NCBI GenBank assembly: GCA_015062635.1
Contig: SUUF01000001.1
Location: 1-48,763 of the forward strand
DNA: 48,763 nucleotides
Direction: 5' to 3'
From: Coriobacteriaceae bacterium
GTDB lineage: Bacteria; Actinomycetota; Coriobacteriia; Coriobacteriales; Eggerthellaceae
Of this stretch, positions 17,117-26,266 are shown piece after piece (the stretch's first letter is position 1; each line of letters opens with the position of its first letter). The notes beneath the pieces are model-generated. The model saw only the letters and a program-made list of their open reading frames with translations, ran no database searches and was not told the DNA's origin. Made by a program: the position numbers and the translations under genes.

Positions 17117-17163
17117 GAGCATACATGTGTCCTAGGGGGCGCTATTCAGTTGTTCATATCTGA

Positions 17164-17182
17164 ATACCCGATTGCCGGGTAT
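17164..17182. promoter_or_regulatory. Hairpin in the AT-rich region between rny and the flippase gene
   Basis: ATACCCG and CGGGTAT form a perfect 7-bp stem with a 5-nt loop. The surrounding 17110-17260 stretch is clearly richer in A and T than its neighbours and contains several TATA-like hexamers (GTATAC, CTATAC), so divergent promoters are likely here although no single one is compelling. Confidence 0.45.
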
Positions 17183-17343
17183 GTATACTCATGGTGCACT
17201 CTATACTACCCCAACAAAAACTCCACCGCGTCTGCATCGCGCGATAGTCATTATTAGCCCATAAAGCCTGCAACCGATGCATCGTGCGATTTTCGCCGGG
17301 AAGCGGTAGAGTGTTCGCTGCAAGGATTCGTGGGAAGGACGCC

Positions 17344-18852
17344 GTGAACGAACGCTCCAAAGGCGCATTGATGAACTACCTGTACATGGCGGTGCAGGTG
17401 GTCGTGAACCTCATCTACGTGCCCCTGCTGCTCGGGTTCATCGGCACGAACGAATACGGCCTCTACCAGCTCGTGGGCTCGGTGATGGCCTATCTCCTCA
17501 TCATGAACTCGACGGTCGCCGCCGCCGTCCAGCGCTATTACAACAAGTACCTCGCACTGCACGACGACCTGCGCGCGCAAAACGTCCTGGGCGTCGCGCG
17601 CATCCTGTATTGGGTGCTCTCGGGCATCGCCGTCATCGTGGGCATCGCGCTCATCGCCATCGCGAACGTGGCCTACGCCGAATCGCTCACCGCCGCAGAG
17701 CTCGTCGAGCTCTCGTGGATGCTCGGCATCCTCATCGTCAACGTCATCATCGTGCTGAACAACTCCATCTACAGCGCGACCATCGAGGCGCACGAGCGCT
17801 TCACCTTCCAGTACGGCCTGCAGGTCGTGCTCACCGCCCTGCAACCGGCCGCCATCGCACTGGCAGTGTTCATCTACCCGTATGCGATCTCGGCGGTGCT
17901 GGTGCAGCTCGCCACCGTGGCCGCGGAAGCCCTCATACGGCGCACCTATGCCAGCCGCACGCTCGGCATCCACGTGCGGCTCCACGAGTTCGACCGCTCG
18001 CTCGCCCGCGCCCTGCTCGTCTTCTCGGGCGCCATCTTGCTGGCCACCGTGGCCGACCAGATTTTCTGGCGCACCGACCAGCTCATCTTGGGGTACTTCT
18101 TCGGCACCGGCTCGGTGGCCGTCTACGGCATCGCCTCGCAGATCTTCATGTGCTACATGCCCCTCGGCATCGCGGTCTCGGCCGTTTTCCTCCCCAAGGT
18201 CACGCGCATCTACCGCGGCGAGGAAAACGACGAAACCCTCTCCGAGCTCTTCATCCGCATCGGCCGCATCTCGTTTCTCGTGCTGTTCGCCGTGCTCACC
18301 GGCTTCATCGTGTTCGGACGCGATTTCATCGGCCTGTGGGCGGGCGATGGTTTCGACGAGGCGTATGCCATCGCCGTCATCATCATGGTGCCGTTCACCA
18401 TCGACCTCATCCAGAATGTCGGCCTCACCATCTTGCGCGTGAACAACACCTACGGGTTCCGCGCGCGCATCTATTTCGCGACTGCCGTCATCAACATCGT
18501 CGCCACCATCGTGCTCGTGCAGCAGCTCGGCATCATCGGCGCGGCCATCTCGACCGCGCTCGCGATGCTCATCGGCAGCGGCATCATCATGAACTGGTTC
18601 TATTGGAAGCGCACCGGCATCGACATCCCCGCATTCTGGAAGCAGATATGCCGGGTGGCGGCCGCGCCCTTCGCGCTGTTCGCCATCGTGTTCCTTCTGT
18701 ACGCCACCGTGTTGCCGGCAGCGTCGGGATGGCTCGCGCTCGTCGGCTATCTCGTCGCCTACGTCATCCTCTATGTGGCTATCTGCTGGGCATTCTCGTT
18801 CAACGCGTACGAGAAGGGCCTCCTGCGCACGCTCGTCAGGCGGGGTCGCTAA
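17344..18852 (+). CDS. Oligosaccharide flippase family membrane protein (Wzx-like)
   Basis: A 502-aa polytopic membrane protein with about 12-14 hydrophobic helices spread over its length. It matches the polysaccharide-biosynthesis (MOP/MATE) flippases that move undecaprenyl-linked repeat units across the membrane. The N-terminal stretch GALMNYLYMAVQVVVNLIYVPLLL is typical. The GTG at 17344 is preferred because GGGAAGGA lies 5 nt upstream; the ATG at 17284 has none. It stands alone on the plus strand between rny and a GT2 gene, so an envelope-glycan role is likely. The substrate is unknown. Confidence 0.88.
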   Translation: MNERSKGALMNYLYMAVQVVVNLIYVPLLLGFIGTNEYGLYQLVGSVMAYLLIMNSTVAAAVQRYYNKYLALHDDLRAQNVLGVARILYWVLSGIAVIVGIALIAIANVAYAESLTAAELVELSWMLGILIVNVIIVLNNSIYSATIEAHERFTFQYGLQVVLTALQPAAIALAVFIYPYAISAVLVQLATVAAEALIRRTYASRTLGIHVRLHEFDRSLARALLVFSGAILLATVADQIFWRTDQLILGYFFGTGSVAVYGIASQIFMCYMPLGIAVSAVFLPKVTRIYRGEENDETLSELFIRIGRISFLVLFAVLTGFIVFGRDFIGLWAGDGFDEAYAIAVIIMVPFTIDLIQNVGLTILRVNNTYGFRARIYFATAVINIVATIVLVQQLGIIGAAISTALAMLIGSGIIMNWFYWKRTGIDIPAFWKQICRVAAAPFALFAIVFLLYATVLPAASGWLALVGYLVAYVILYVAICWAFSFNAYEKGLLRTLVRRGR

Positions 18853-18878
18853 GACGCTTTTGCGCGGAAAGCCGCTCC

Positions 18879-19820
18879 CTAATCGAGGCTATACTGCTTG
18901 AACACATCGCGCAGCATCGACTTGTAGGATCCGGCGATGTCGGCGATATGGCGGAACGTCTTCGTCGCCGTCACGCTGCGGATGGCGCGGGCGCGGGCCT
19001 GCAGGATCTCCTTCTCGTTGAAGATGAGACCGATCGAGTCGGCCGCATAGACCATGAGCAGCTCTTTTTGCCAATCGCGCAGCGTCTGGTAATCGTGTTC
19101 ATAGGAAATCGCGAGGATCTCGGAGATGGCCTCGACCGCATCGTCGATCGATTCGGCGCCGAGCATGCGCGGCTTGTGGTGGAAGCGGTAGCGGTAGACG
19201 ACATCGGGAATGGCGTAGAACCACCCCGCCGCAACCATCGCGCGCACGAGGAACACCGGGTCTTCATGCCGGATGAGGTTCGGGAACTCGATGCCGTTCT
19301 GCTCGAGCAGCGACCGCTTGAAGATGAACCGCTGGAAGCCGAAATCGCCTTGCCAATCGCGATATTCGAAGCGGCGCTCCTCCGTGAAGGTGAAGCAGGA
19401 CAGATGGCCCTCGTCGGTATAGTCTTCCTTCACGACATTCGTCCGGTTGTCGAATTCGCTGAACGACCCGCCGGCGATGGGCGCATCGTGCTCGACGGCG
19501 GCGTGATAGAGCTTCTCGAGCGTCGTCTTCTCGGGATACCAATCGTCATCGTCGAGAAATGCGACATATTCGCCACGCGCCGCGCGAAGCGCCTCGTTGC
19601 GCGCTGCCGAGACGCCCCGGTTCTCGTGGAAGGTGATGCAGCGGAAACGCGCATCGTCGTGGGCGAACAGCTCGTAGATGCTCTTCGTGTTGTCTTCCGA
19701 GGCATCGTCCACGCAAATGACCTCGATATCCTCGAGCGTTTGCATCTCGACGCTCGCCAATGCCTCGGCGAGGTATTCGGCGCTGTTGTGCATGGGCACG
19801 ATGACGGAAACGGTAGGCAC
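18879..19820 (-). CDS. Family 2 glycosyltransferase (second)
   Basis: A 313-aa GT2 enzyme. It opens PTVSVIVPMHNSAEYLAEAL, with CVDDASEDN as the nucleotide-binding loop and FLDDDDWY as the metal-binding DxD motif. I place the start at GTG 19820, 5 nt after AGGAGG; the ATG at 19841 would put that site inside the gene. A minus-strand TAGAAT (19859-19864) may be its -10 box. It is convergent with the flippase gene, 26 bp apart, and they probably act on the same glycan. Confidence 0.87.
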   Translation of the reverse strand: MPTVSVIVPMHNSAEYLAEALASVEMQTLEDIEVICVDDASEDNTKSIYELFAHDDARFRCITFHENRGVSAARNEALRAARGEYVAFLDDDDWYPEKTTLEKLYHAAVEHDAPIAGGSFSEFDNRTNVVKEDYTDEGHLSCFTFTEERRFEYRDWQGDFGFQRFIFKRSLLEQNGIEFPNLIRHEDPVFLVRAMVAAGWFYAIPDVVYRYRFHHKPRMLGAESIDDAVEAISEILAISYEHDYQTLRDWQKELLMVYAADSIGLIFNEKEILQARARAIRSVTATKTFRHIADIAGSYKSMLRDVFKQYSLD

Positions 19821-19911
19821 AAGACCCTCCTGTAAATCCATGCTGCTATGACCCGGTTATTCTACCGCATGCGGCATGCGGGCACGAGGTCGAACGGCAC
19901 TGCGCGGATCG

Positions 19912-19933
19912 GGGCCGGGTAATTCCCCGGCCC
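19912..19933 (-). terminator. Strong GC hairpin after recX
   Basis: GGGCCGGG and CCCGGCCC make a perfect 8-bp stem with a 6-nt loop, 6 bp beyond the recX stop. There is no U-run. It probably ends the recA-recX transcript or protects its 3' end. Confidence 0.5.
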
Positions 19934-19938
19934 ATTCC

Positions 19939-20562
19939 TCACGCACGTTGACCGTATTGCGCGAACCAAGCGCTCGACACCTCGCCGGCGATATTCGGGC
20001 TGTATCCTTTGCGCATGAGCTTCGCATACGCCGACCCGCGCAGGTTCTTCGATTTCGGAGGGTTCTTCTCGAGCACGCGCATCGCCCGCTCATGCTCGGT
20101 GCCGAACCGCTCCTCGTAAGCCGTCGGCCACCCGTGAATCTTATCTGCGGCGATGCCGTTTTCCTTCAGCTCGCGCACGATGCCGCTGTTGCCCATGCCC
20201 TTGCGCATGAGCGCGCTCGCGCGCATCTCGCCCCACCGCAGATCGTCGATAAGGCCGATGCGCACCGCCTTGGCTATCGCCTTTTCGGCGATATCGGGCG
20301 GGACATCCTCGCGCAGCAGCCGGGTGCGCATCTTCGCCTGGCAAAACTCGTGGTAACCGCATAAATCGACGACCCGCTGATACGCCGCCTTATCGGGCGG
20401 CAACTCGTCCTCGCCTCGCACTTTCCTCGATGGCCTCTTCCCGGTCGCCGGGGACTGTGCGGCATCGACGCCGAGGTCGAACATGCCGCTGCCCTCGGAC
20501 GACTCGATGGCATCCATCATCGATTGCAGCTTGGCGATGACATCGGCTTTCGACCTTGCCAT
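19939..20562 (-). CDS. recX: Regulatory protein RecX
   Basis: RecX binds RecA filaments and modulates recombinase activity. The 207-aa protein has a non-conserved N-terminal 60 residues and then the all-helical RecX repeats, with LIDDLRWGEMRASALMRKGMG and SAYAKLMRKGYSPNIAGEV as the clearest family stretches. ATG 20562 is 8 nt after GGAGG; the GTG at 20571 would overlap that site. It lies 17 bp downstream of recA and shares its SOS promoter. Confidence 0.93.
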   Translation of the reverse strand: MARSKADVIAKLQSMMDAIESSEGSGMFDLGVDAAQSPATGKRPSRKVRGEDELPPDKAAYQRVVDLCGYHEFCQAKMRTRLLREDVPPDIAEKAIAKAVRIGLIDDLRWGEMRASALMRKGMGNSGIVRELKENGIAADKIHGWPTAYEERFGTEHERAMRVLEKNPPKSKNLRGSAYAKLMRKGYSPNIAGEVSSAWFAQYGQRA

Positions 20563-20579
20563 CGCATGCACCTCCGTGG

Positions 20580-21635
<1,056 letters not shown>

Positions 21636-21666
21636 GTGCACTCCTCGATGTTTCTAGATTGCATCC

Positions 21667-21694
21667 ATTATACGAACGGACGTTCGCGTGTCAA
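21667..21694 (-). promoter_or_regulatory. recA promoter
   Basis: Minus strand: TTGACA (21689-21694), a 16-nt spacer and TATAAT (21667-21672), both perfect sigma-70-type hexamers, about 35 nt before the recA start. Confidence 0.92.
21673..21686. promoter_or_regulatory. LexA (SOS) box inside the recA promoter
   Basis: CGAACGGACGTTCG is a perfect dyad matching the Gram-positive/actinobacterial LexA consensus GAAC-N4-GTTC. It fills most of the spacer between -35 and -10, so bound LexA would block polymerase directly. Confidence 0.9.
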
Positions 21695-21734
21695 GCACGG
21701 TGCCCGTCTTTGCGAAAAGCATAGAGACCCCAAC

Positions 21735-21811
21735 CTCAGAAAAAGTTCCGAGATTTCTCAGATAGACCTCAGGAATACCTCAGGAAAAGCTCAAGAATAG
21801 CTCAAATGCCG
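21735..21811. repeat. Seven 11-bp phased repeats upstream of the recA promoter
   Basis: Units of exactly 11 bp begin at 21735, 21746, 21757, 21768, 21779, 21790 and 21801; the best read CCTCAGGAAWA. The second unit is degenerate. Runs of A or T recur once per unit, in phase with the DNA helix, as in curved DNA. The array lies between the cinA stop and the recA -35 box, starting 41 bp upstream of it. Confidence 0.75.
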
Positions 21812-21830
21812 ACTCTGAACTGGCACGTTG

Positions 21831-23015
21831 CTAGGCACCGATGCGTTCCGAAAAAAGTCTCAGGCTTTCGCGCACCGCCTGCGAGCGCACTTGCGAACGG
21901 CTGCCCCCGAACGTGAACAGATGCGCCTGCGTGCCCGCGGCATCGCTCACACCGATCCACACGGTCCCCACCGGCTTGCCGGGCACGGCACCGCCGGGAC
22001 CGGCGATTCCGGTGACGGAAACCGCGATGTCCACGCCGAGCTGCTCGCGCGCGCCCTGCGCCATCGCGCAGGCCGTCTGCTCGCTCACGGCACCGTGCTC
22101 GGAGAGGACCTGTTCCGGCACGCCGAGCCGCGCCATCTTCACGTCGTTGGAATAGCTCACGATGCCGCCCTCGACGACATCGCTCGAGCCGGCGATATCG
22201 GTGAGCGTCGCCCCGATGAGGCCTCCGGTGCAGCTTTCGGCCGTGCCGAGCTTCTTGCCCGCCGCACGGGCCGAATCGATGACGGAGCGCGCCATCTCCT
22301 CGAGGTCGCCCTTCGTGGGATATTCGCGTTCCCACGAATCATCTGACATGCGCATGTAGTCGAACGGCTCGACGTCGGCGCGCTTCGCCCGCTTCGTGAA
22401 TCCCAGCAGGTCGGCGGCCTTCCGGAAGTAATCGAGCATGCTCACGATGGTGAAGAACACCGCGAGTATCATCGCGGCCCATGCGAGCACGTACATGCCA
22501 TCCGAGAAGTTCTGGTCGAAATCGCCCAGCAGTGGCGTCCCCTTCACCAGGAACAGCACGATGGCGACGATTTGCGTGACGGTCTTTATCTTCCCCCACC
22601 AACTGGCCGCGATGACGACGCCCTCGCTAGCCGCCACCATGCGGATGCCCGAAACGATGAACTCGCGCGAGATGATGATGAGCGCAACCCACGAAGGCAG
22701 GACGCGCAACTCGACGAGCACGAGCAATGCGGCGGTCACGAGCAGCTTGTCCGCCAAGGGGTCCATGAACTTGCCGAGGGTCGTGACCTCTCCCCTGCTG
22801 CGCGCCAAATGCCCATCGACCGCGTCGGTCGCCGAGATGACGATGAACACGATGGCCGCGATGAGCGGCTTCCACGACTCGGCGTGCGGCCAGTCGGGCA
22901 GGTATTCCGGCCACGGGGCGATGATGACCGCAAGGAACACGGGAATCGCGAGGATGCGCGCCAACGTGACCTTGTTCGCCGGCGTCCAGAGCTTTTGGGT
23001 GGTTTCGTTGGCCAC
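21831..23015 (-). CDS. Fused phosphatidylglycerophosphate synthase - CinA C-terminal domain (NMN deamidase-like)
   Basis: A 394-aa fusion. Residues 1-205 are a membrane CDP-alcohol phosphatidyltransferase with the complete catalytic motif: Asp64, Asp67, Gly68, Ala71, Arg72, Gly81, Asp85 and Asp89. This is PgsA, which makes phosphatidylglycerophosphate from CDP-diacylglycerol and glycerol-3-phosphate. A polar linker follows, then residues 232-394 match the CinA C-terminal domain (SARAAGKKLGTAESCTGGL, VSVTGIAGPGG), known as NMN amidohydrolase. The two are separate neighbouring genes in Bacillus (pgsA-cinA-recA). There is no frame break at the junction. The start is GTG 23015, one base after the rimO stop, with GGAAGG 8 nt upstream. 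Confidence 0.9.
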   Translation of the reverse strand: MANETTQKLWTPANKVTLARILAIPVFLAVIIAPWPEYLPDWPHAESWKPLIAAIVFIVISATDAVDGHLARSRGEVTTLGKFMDPLADKLLVTAALLVLVELRVLPSWVALIIISREFIVSGIRMVAASEGVVIAASWWGKIKTVTQIVAIVLFLVKGTPLLGDFDQNFSDGMYVLAWAAMILAVFFTIVSMLDYFRKAADLLGFTKRAKRADVEPFDYMRMSDDSWEREYPTKGDLEEMARSVIDSARAAGKKLGTAESCTGGLIGATLTDIAGSSDVVEGGIVSYSNDVKMARLGVPEQVLSEHGAVSEQTACAMAQGAREQLGVDIAVSVTGIAGPGGAVPGKPVGTVWIGVSDAAGTQAHLFTFGGSRSQVRSQAVRESLRLFSERIGA

Positions 23016-23016
23016 G

Positions 23017-24357
23017 TTATTCGCCTTCCATCTCGTACATGAGCGTGCCCGAGATCTCGACCTCGACGATGTCGCCCGGCTTGCCAGCCGAAACGAACGT
23101 CACGCCGTCGACATCGGGCGCCTGGCATTGCGCACGACCGAACAGCTGGCCGTCTTCCTCGCGTCCAAGCACAAGCACGGGCATGCGCGTGCCAACACGC
23201 GCGGCGATGACGCCCGCAGATATGCCGTCGGCAAGGTCGCGCACCTCCTGCGCGCGCTCCTGCTTGAGCTCCTCGTCAAGCTGGCCCTCGAGCTCCGCCG
23301 CCTTGGTGCCGTCCTCGCGCGAGTACGGGAACACGCCCACGTAATCGAGCTCGGCTTCCTCGATGAAATCGAGCATCTCGGCGAACTGCTCCTCGGTTTC
23401 GCCCGGGAACCCCGCGATGAGCGTCGTGCGCAACGTGACATCGGGCACCGTCTCGCGCACATGGGACACCAGCTGCAGGAAATCGTCGCCGCAACCACGC
23501 CGGTTCATCGCGCGCAAGACGGGCTTCGCCGCATGCTGGAACGGGATGTCGAGGTAGCTGCAGATGTTCTCGTGGTCGCGCATCGTGGCAAGCAGCTCAT
23601 CGGTGACGCCTTCAGGCTGGATGTACATCACGCGGAACCACGTTTCGGGAAAGCGCTCGGCCAGATGCCCCATGAGCTGCGCGAGCGTTTTCCGTTCCTC
23701 GAAATCGGCGCCCCACCGGCCGGTATCCTGCGCGATGAGTGTGATCTCGCGCACGCCAGACGCCACCTTATAGGCCACATCGGCCTCGATCTGCTCCAGC
23801 GTGAAGCTGTGGTAGCGGCCGCGGATGAATGGAATCGTGCAATAGCTGCACATGCGGTTGCAGCCATCGGAGATCTTGACATATGCGACCCAGGGGGAAT
23901 CTCCCGCCGTCGTGAGCGCATATTCGTTGGCGCCGATCGTGCCATCGTCGGCAAGCTGGGGCGCCGCGGGAAGGCGGTCGGGGAACAACCCGGCAACCAC
24001 CTGCACGATGTCATCCTCGCGCGAGCAGGGCACGAAGGCCTGCGCCTCGGTGAGTTCTGACTCGAGATCGGCGCCGTAGCGGGCCGGCAGGCAACCAGCC
24101 ATGATGATCTTCGCGTCGCCGGCGGCCACGCGGTCGAGCCCGGCAAGCGCGAAGAACGTGTCGATGCTCTCTTCGGTAGCTGCCTGGATGAACGAGCAGG
24201 TGTTGATGATGATGGCATCGGCGGCTTCGGGGTCGTCGACGAGCGGATAGCCCGCACGCACGAGCTTCGCGGCCATCTCCTGCGAATCAACTTCGTTTTT
24301 CGCGCACCCGAGCGTGACGAAGGCCACGCTCGGCGCAAGGTTCGTAGCAATAGGCAT
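23017..24357 (-). CDS. rimO: Ribosomal protein uS12 methylthiotransferase RimO
   Basis: RimO is a radical-SAM enzyme that methylthiolates an aspartate of ribosomal protein S12. Of 446 aa, the N-terminal UPF0004 domain begins AFVTLGCAKNEVDSQ, the typical RimO signature. Other auxiliary-cluster cysteines are in INTCSF and MAGCLPARY, the radical-SAM motif is CNRMCSYC, and a C-terminal TRAM domain follows. It lies 10 bp downstream of yajQ and one base from pgsA-cinA, within a tight run. The ribosome-binding site before ATG 24357 is weak. Confidence 0.94.
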   Translation of the reverse strand: MPIATNLAPSVAFVTLGCAKNEVDSQEMAAKLVRAGYPLVDDPEAADAIIINTCSFIQAATEESIDTFFALAGLDRVAAGDAKIIMAGCLPARYGADLESELTEAQAFVPCSREDDIVQVVAGLFPDRLPAAPQLADDGTIGANEYALTTAGDSPWVAYVKISDGCNRMCSYCTIPFIRGRYHSFTLEQIEADVAYKVASGVREITLIAQDTGRWGADFEERKTLAQLMGHLAERFPETWFRVMYIQPEGVTDELLATMRDHENICSYLDIPFQHAAKPVLRAMNRRGCGDDFLQLVSHVRETVPDVTLRTTLIAGFPGETEEQFAEMLDFIEEAELDYVGVFPYSREDGTKAAELEGQLDEELKQERAQEVRDLADGISAGVIAARVGTRMPVLVLGREEDGQLFGRAQCQAPDVDGVTFVSAGKPGDIVEVEISGTLMYEMEGE

Positions 24358-24367
24358 GAGCAGGGGC

Positions 24368-24865
24368 CTAGCGGTAGTTGACGAACTGGAGCGGACGGCC
24401 GTAGTCCTGCTCCTTCAGGAAGGCGATGACCTCCTGCAAAACGTCGATCTTCGGGCCCGAGACCCGCACCTTGTCCTCTTCAATCGTCACCTTCACCTTG
24501 AGCTTCTGGGCCTTGATGTCCTTGTTGATCTTCGCCGCGGTGTCGCGGTCGATGCCCTCGATGATCGTGCCCACCTGGCGCACGTTGCCGCCGGCGGCGT
24601 TTTCGACCTTGCCCCAGCTGATGCTCTTGATATCGACCTTGCGCTTGATGAGCTTCGACTGGATGATGTCGATGATCTGCTTGACGGTGAAGTCGCTCGG
24701 CGCGGTGATGGTGATGGTCTTCGCGCGCTTGTCGAGGTCGATCTTCGAACCCGTGTCCTTCAGGTCATAGCGCTGCTTGAGCTCCTTGGTCGCCTGGCCG
24801 TATGCGTTGTCGATCTCCTGCATGTCGACCTGCGACACCACATCGAAGCTGGAATCCTTTGCCAT
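24368..24865 (-). CDS. YajQ family nucleotide-binding protein
   Basis: A 165-aa protein that matches YajQ along its length: MAKDSSFDVVSQVDMQEIDNA at the start and SIEWGKVE-like SISWGKVENAAGG in the middle. YajQ has two ferredoxin-like domains and binds nucleotides or RNA; some members bind cyclic di-GMP. Its role here is unknown. ATG follows AGAGGGGAG. A GC-rich palindrome separates it from the rodZ-like gene upstream, so it may have partly separate expression. Confidence 0.92.
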   Translation of the reverse strand: MAKDSSFDVVSQVDMQEIDNAYGQATKELKQRYDLKDTGSKIDLDKRAKTITITAPSDFTVKQIIDIIQSKLIKRKVDIKSISWGKVENAAGGNVRQVGTIIEGIDRDTAAKINKDIKAQKLKVKVTIEEDKVRVSGPKIDVLQEVIAFLKEQDYGRPLQFVNYR

Positions 24866-24886
24866 CGTCTGTCTCCCCTCTTACAC

Positions 24887-24915
24887 GCGCAAGCGGCCCC
24901 GGGGGCCGCAAGCGC
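24887..24915. terminator. Large GC palindrome between the rodZ-like gene and yajQ
   Basis: GCGC-AA-GCGGCCCC pairs with GGGGCCGC-AA-GCGC around a near-zero loop. There is no U-tract, so it may be a weak terminator, a processing site or a 3' stabiliser rather than a classical terminator. Confidence 0.4.
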
Positions 24916-24940
24916 TCACAATACGTTTTCAGATATGCGG

Positions 24941-26245
24941 CTACTCGTAATACTCTTCGGAATCCTCGCCCTCATCCTCGGACCCTTCCTCCTCATCGGA
25001 GTATTCCTCATCCTCGGATTCCTCGTCGGACTCCTCATCCGATTCCTCGTCCTTGGCCTCGGCTGCCGCCGCATTTGCCGCCTCGCGCGCATCGTTATCG
25101 ATGCCGCGCAGGTTCTGCGCCGAAGAGGACGACGATGCCGATGAGCTCGTCGAAGCGGAGGACCCGCCGGCACCATGGTCGGCCTGCCACGCCGCGAGCA
25201 CGTCGTTGAAATCGATCTTGATATCGACCACGCCCTGGTCATTCGGCGTAAGCGCGATGTCCTTGCCATCCTGGACGGCCTTCACGCCCGTCGGGTCGGC
25301 GCAGATGAACTCGAGCGTGCCAGAGGTCGTGAAGGTCTTCGTCGACGGCCCCTCGACGTTTTCGGCGATCTGCTTCTCGCCGTCGATGTACACCTCGATC
25401 CACGTGGTCGTGCCGCCGTTGACGGTGTAGCTGAACGTGAACGACGTCGGCGCGGCGGCCGTCGTGCCGCCCGCCTCGGCGCTCGATTCGGTTTCGGAAG
25501 CGGCCGACACGGGCAGGTTGCTCACGTCCTCGGACGATCCCTTCGGCCCGAACACCAGCACCAACAGCACGATGAGCAGCACCGCGGCGACGGCGACGAT
25601 GCCCAGCAGCGGCCAATTCACATTCGCGAACCGCCCGCCGAACAGCCCCCGCGAAGGTGCGGGGCTCGCCACGGCGTTGAAGATGGGCTCCTCGCCCAGC
25701 GCCCGTCCGCGGCTGCGGTGACCGCCGTTGCGGTAGGTGCGCTCGGCCTCGGAGCGGGCCATGATGCGGCCGGAATCGTAATCGTCGTACATGCGGCGCC
25801 CCGGACGCTCGCTATCGCGGTAGCGGTCGCGCGGGCGGCCATAGCGCGGCTGGGAAAGGTCGCCGCGTTCGTAGCCTGAAACCTCGTAATGGCGCGTCTG
25901 CGACTGGCGCATGCGCGCCGCCTCGGCGCGTGCCGCCGCCGAACGGCTGGACGAGGGCATGTCGAAACCCGTCCCCCGCGTGTTCTTGCGCGCCGCGTTC
26001 ACCTGGTAGGCATACTGCTCGTCCAGGTACTGGCGGGTTATCTCAGAAGCGTTCAATCCCAAGAGCTGGGCATATGAATTAATCATGTTGCGGGCGTATC
26101 CCCGCGGCGGCATGCGGTCGAAATCGCTTTCCTCGATGGCCTGGATGATGTCGGGGCGAATGCGCAAGCGACGCGCGACCGTGTTGACATCGAGTCCCTT
26201 TCGCGTGCGCGCGCGGCGCAACTGCGAGCCGAAATCGTCTGGCAC
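24941..26245 (-). CDS. RodZ-like helix-turn-helix membrane protein with acidic tail
   Basis: A 434-aa protein. Residues 1-65 are an Xre-type HTH domain (LRRARTRKGLDVNTVARRLRI) as in RodZ, which links MreB to the elongation machinery. An Arg/Tyr-rich cytosolic linker follows, then one transmembrane helix (WPLLGIVAVAAVLLIVLLVL), a beta-rich extracellular domain resembling the RodZ C-terminal domain, and a long Ser-rich then Glu/Asp-rich tail ending EDSEEYYE. GTG 26245 is 7 nt after AAGGAGG; the TTG at 26251 is too close to it. The position downstream of ftsK and upstream of pgsA/cinA matches ymfM in Bacillus. Confidence 0.85.
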   Translation of the reverse strand: MPDDFGSQLRRARTRKGLDVNTVARRLRIRPDIIQAIEESDFDRMPPRGYARNMINSYAQLLGLNASEITRQYLDEQYAYQVNAARKNTRGTGFDMPSSSRSAAARAEAARMRQSQTRHYEVSGYERGDLSQPRYGRPRDRYRDSERPGRRMYDDYDSGRIMARSEAERTYRNGGHRSRGRALGEEPIFNAVASPAPSRGLFGGRFANVNWPLLGIVAVAAVLLIVLLVLVFGPKGSSEDVSNLPVSAASETESSAEAGGTTAAAPTSFTFSYTVNGGTTTWIEVYIDGEKQIAENVEGPSTKTFTTSGTLEFICADPTGVKAVQDGKDIALTPNDQGVVDIKIDFNDVLAAWQADHGAGGSSASTSSSASSSSSAQNLRGIDNDAREAANAAAAEAKDEESDEESDEESEDEEYSDEEEGSEDEGEDSEEYYE

Positions 26246-26266
26246 GTCCAAACCTCCTTGCGGATG

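Noticed and set aside
18856..18872. Terminator between the flippase and GT2 genes (GCTTT/AAAGC)
   Set aside because: The stem is only 5 bp and has no U-tract, so it is not supported.
17610..19835. 741-aa plus-strand open frame overlapping the flippase and GT2 genes
   Set aside because: Frame shadow of two well-supported genes; composition is Arg/His-rich without domains.
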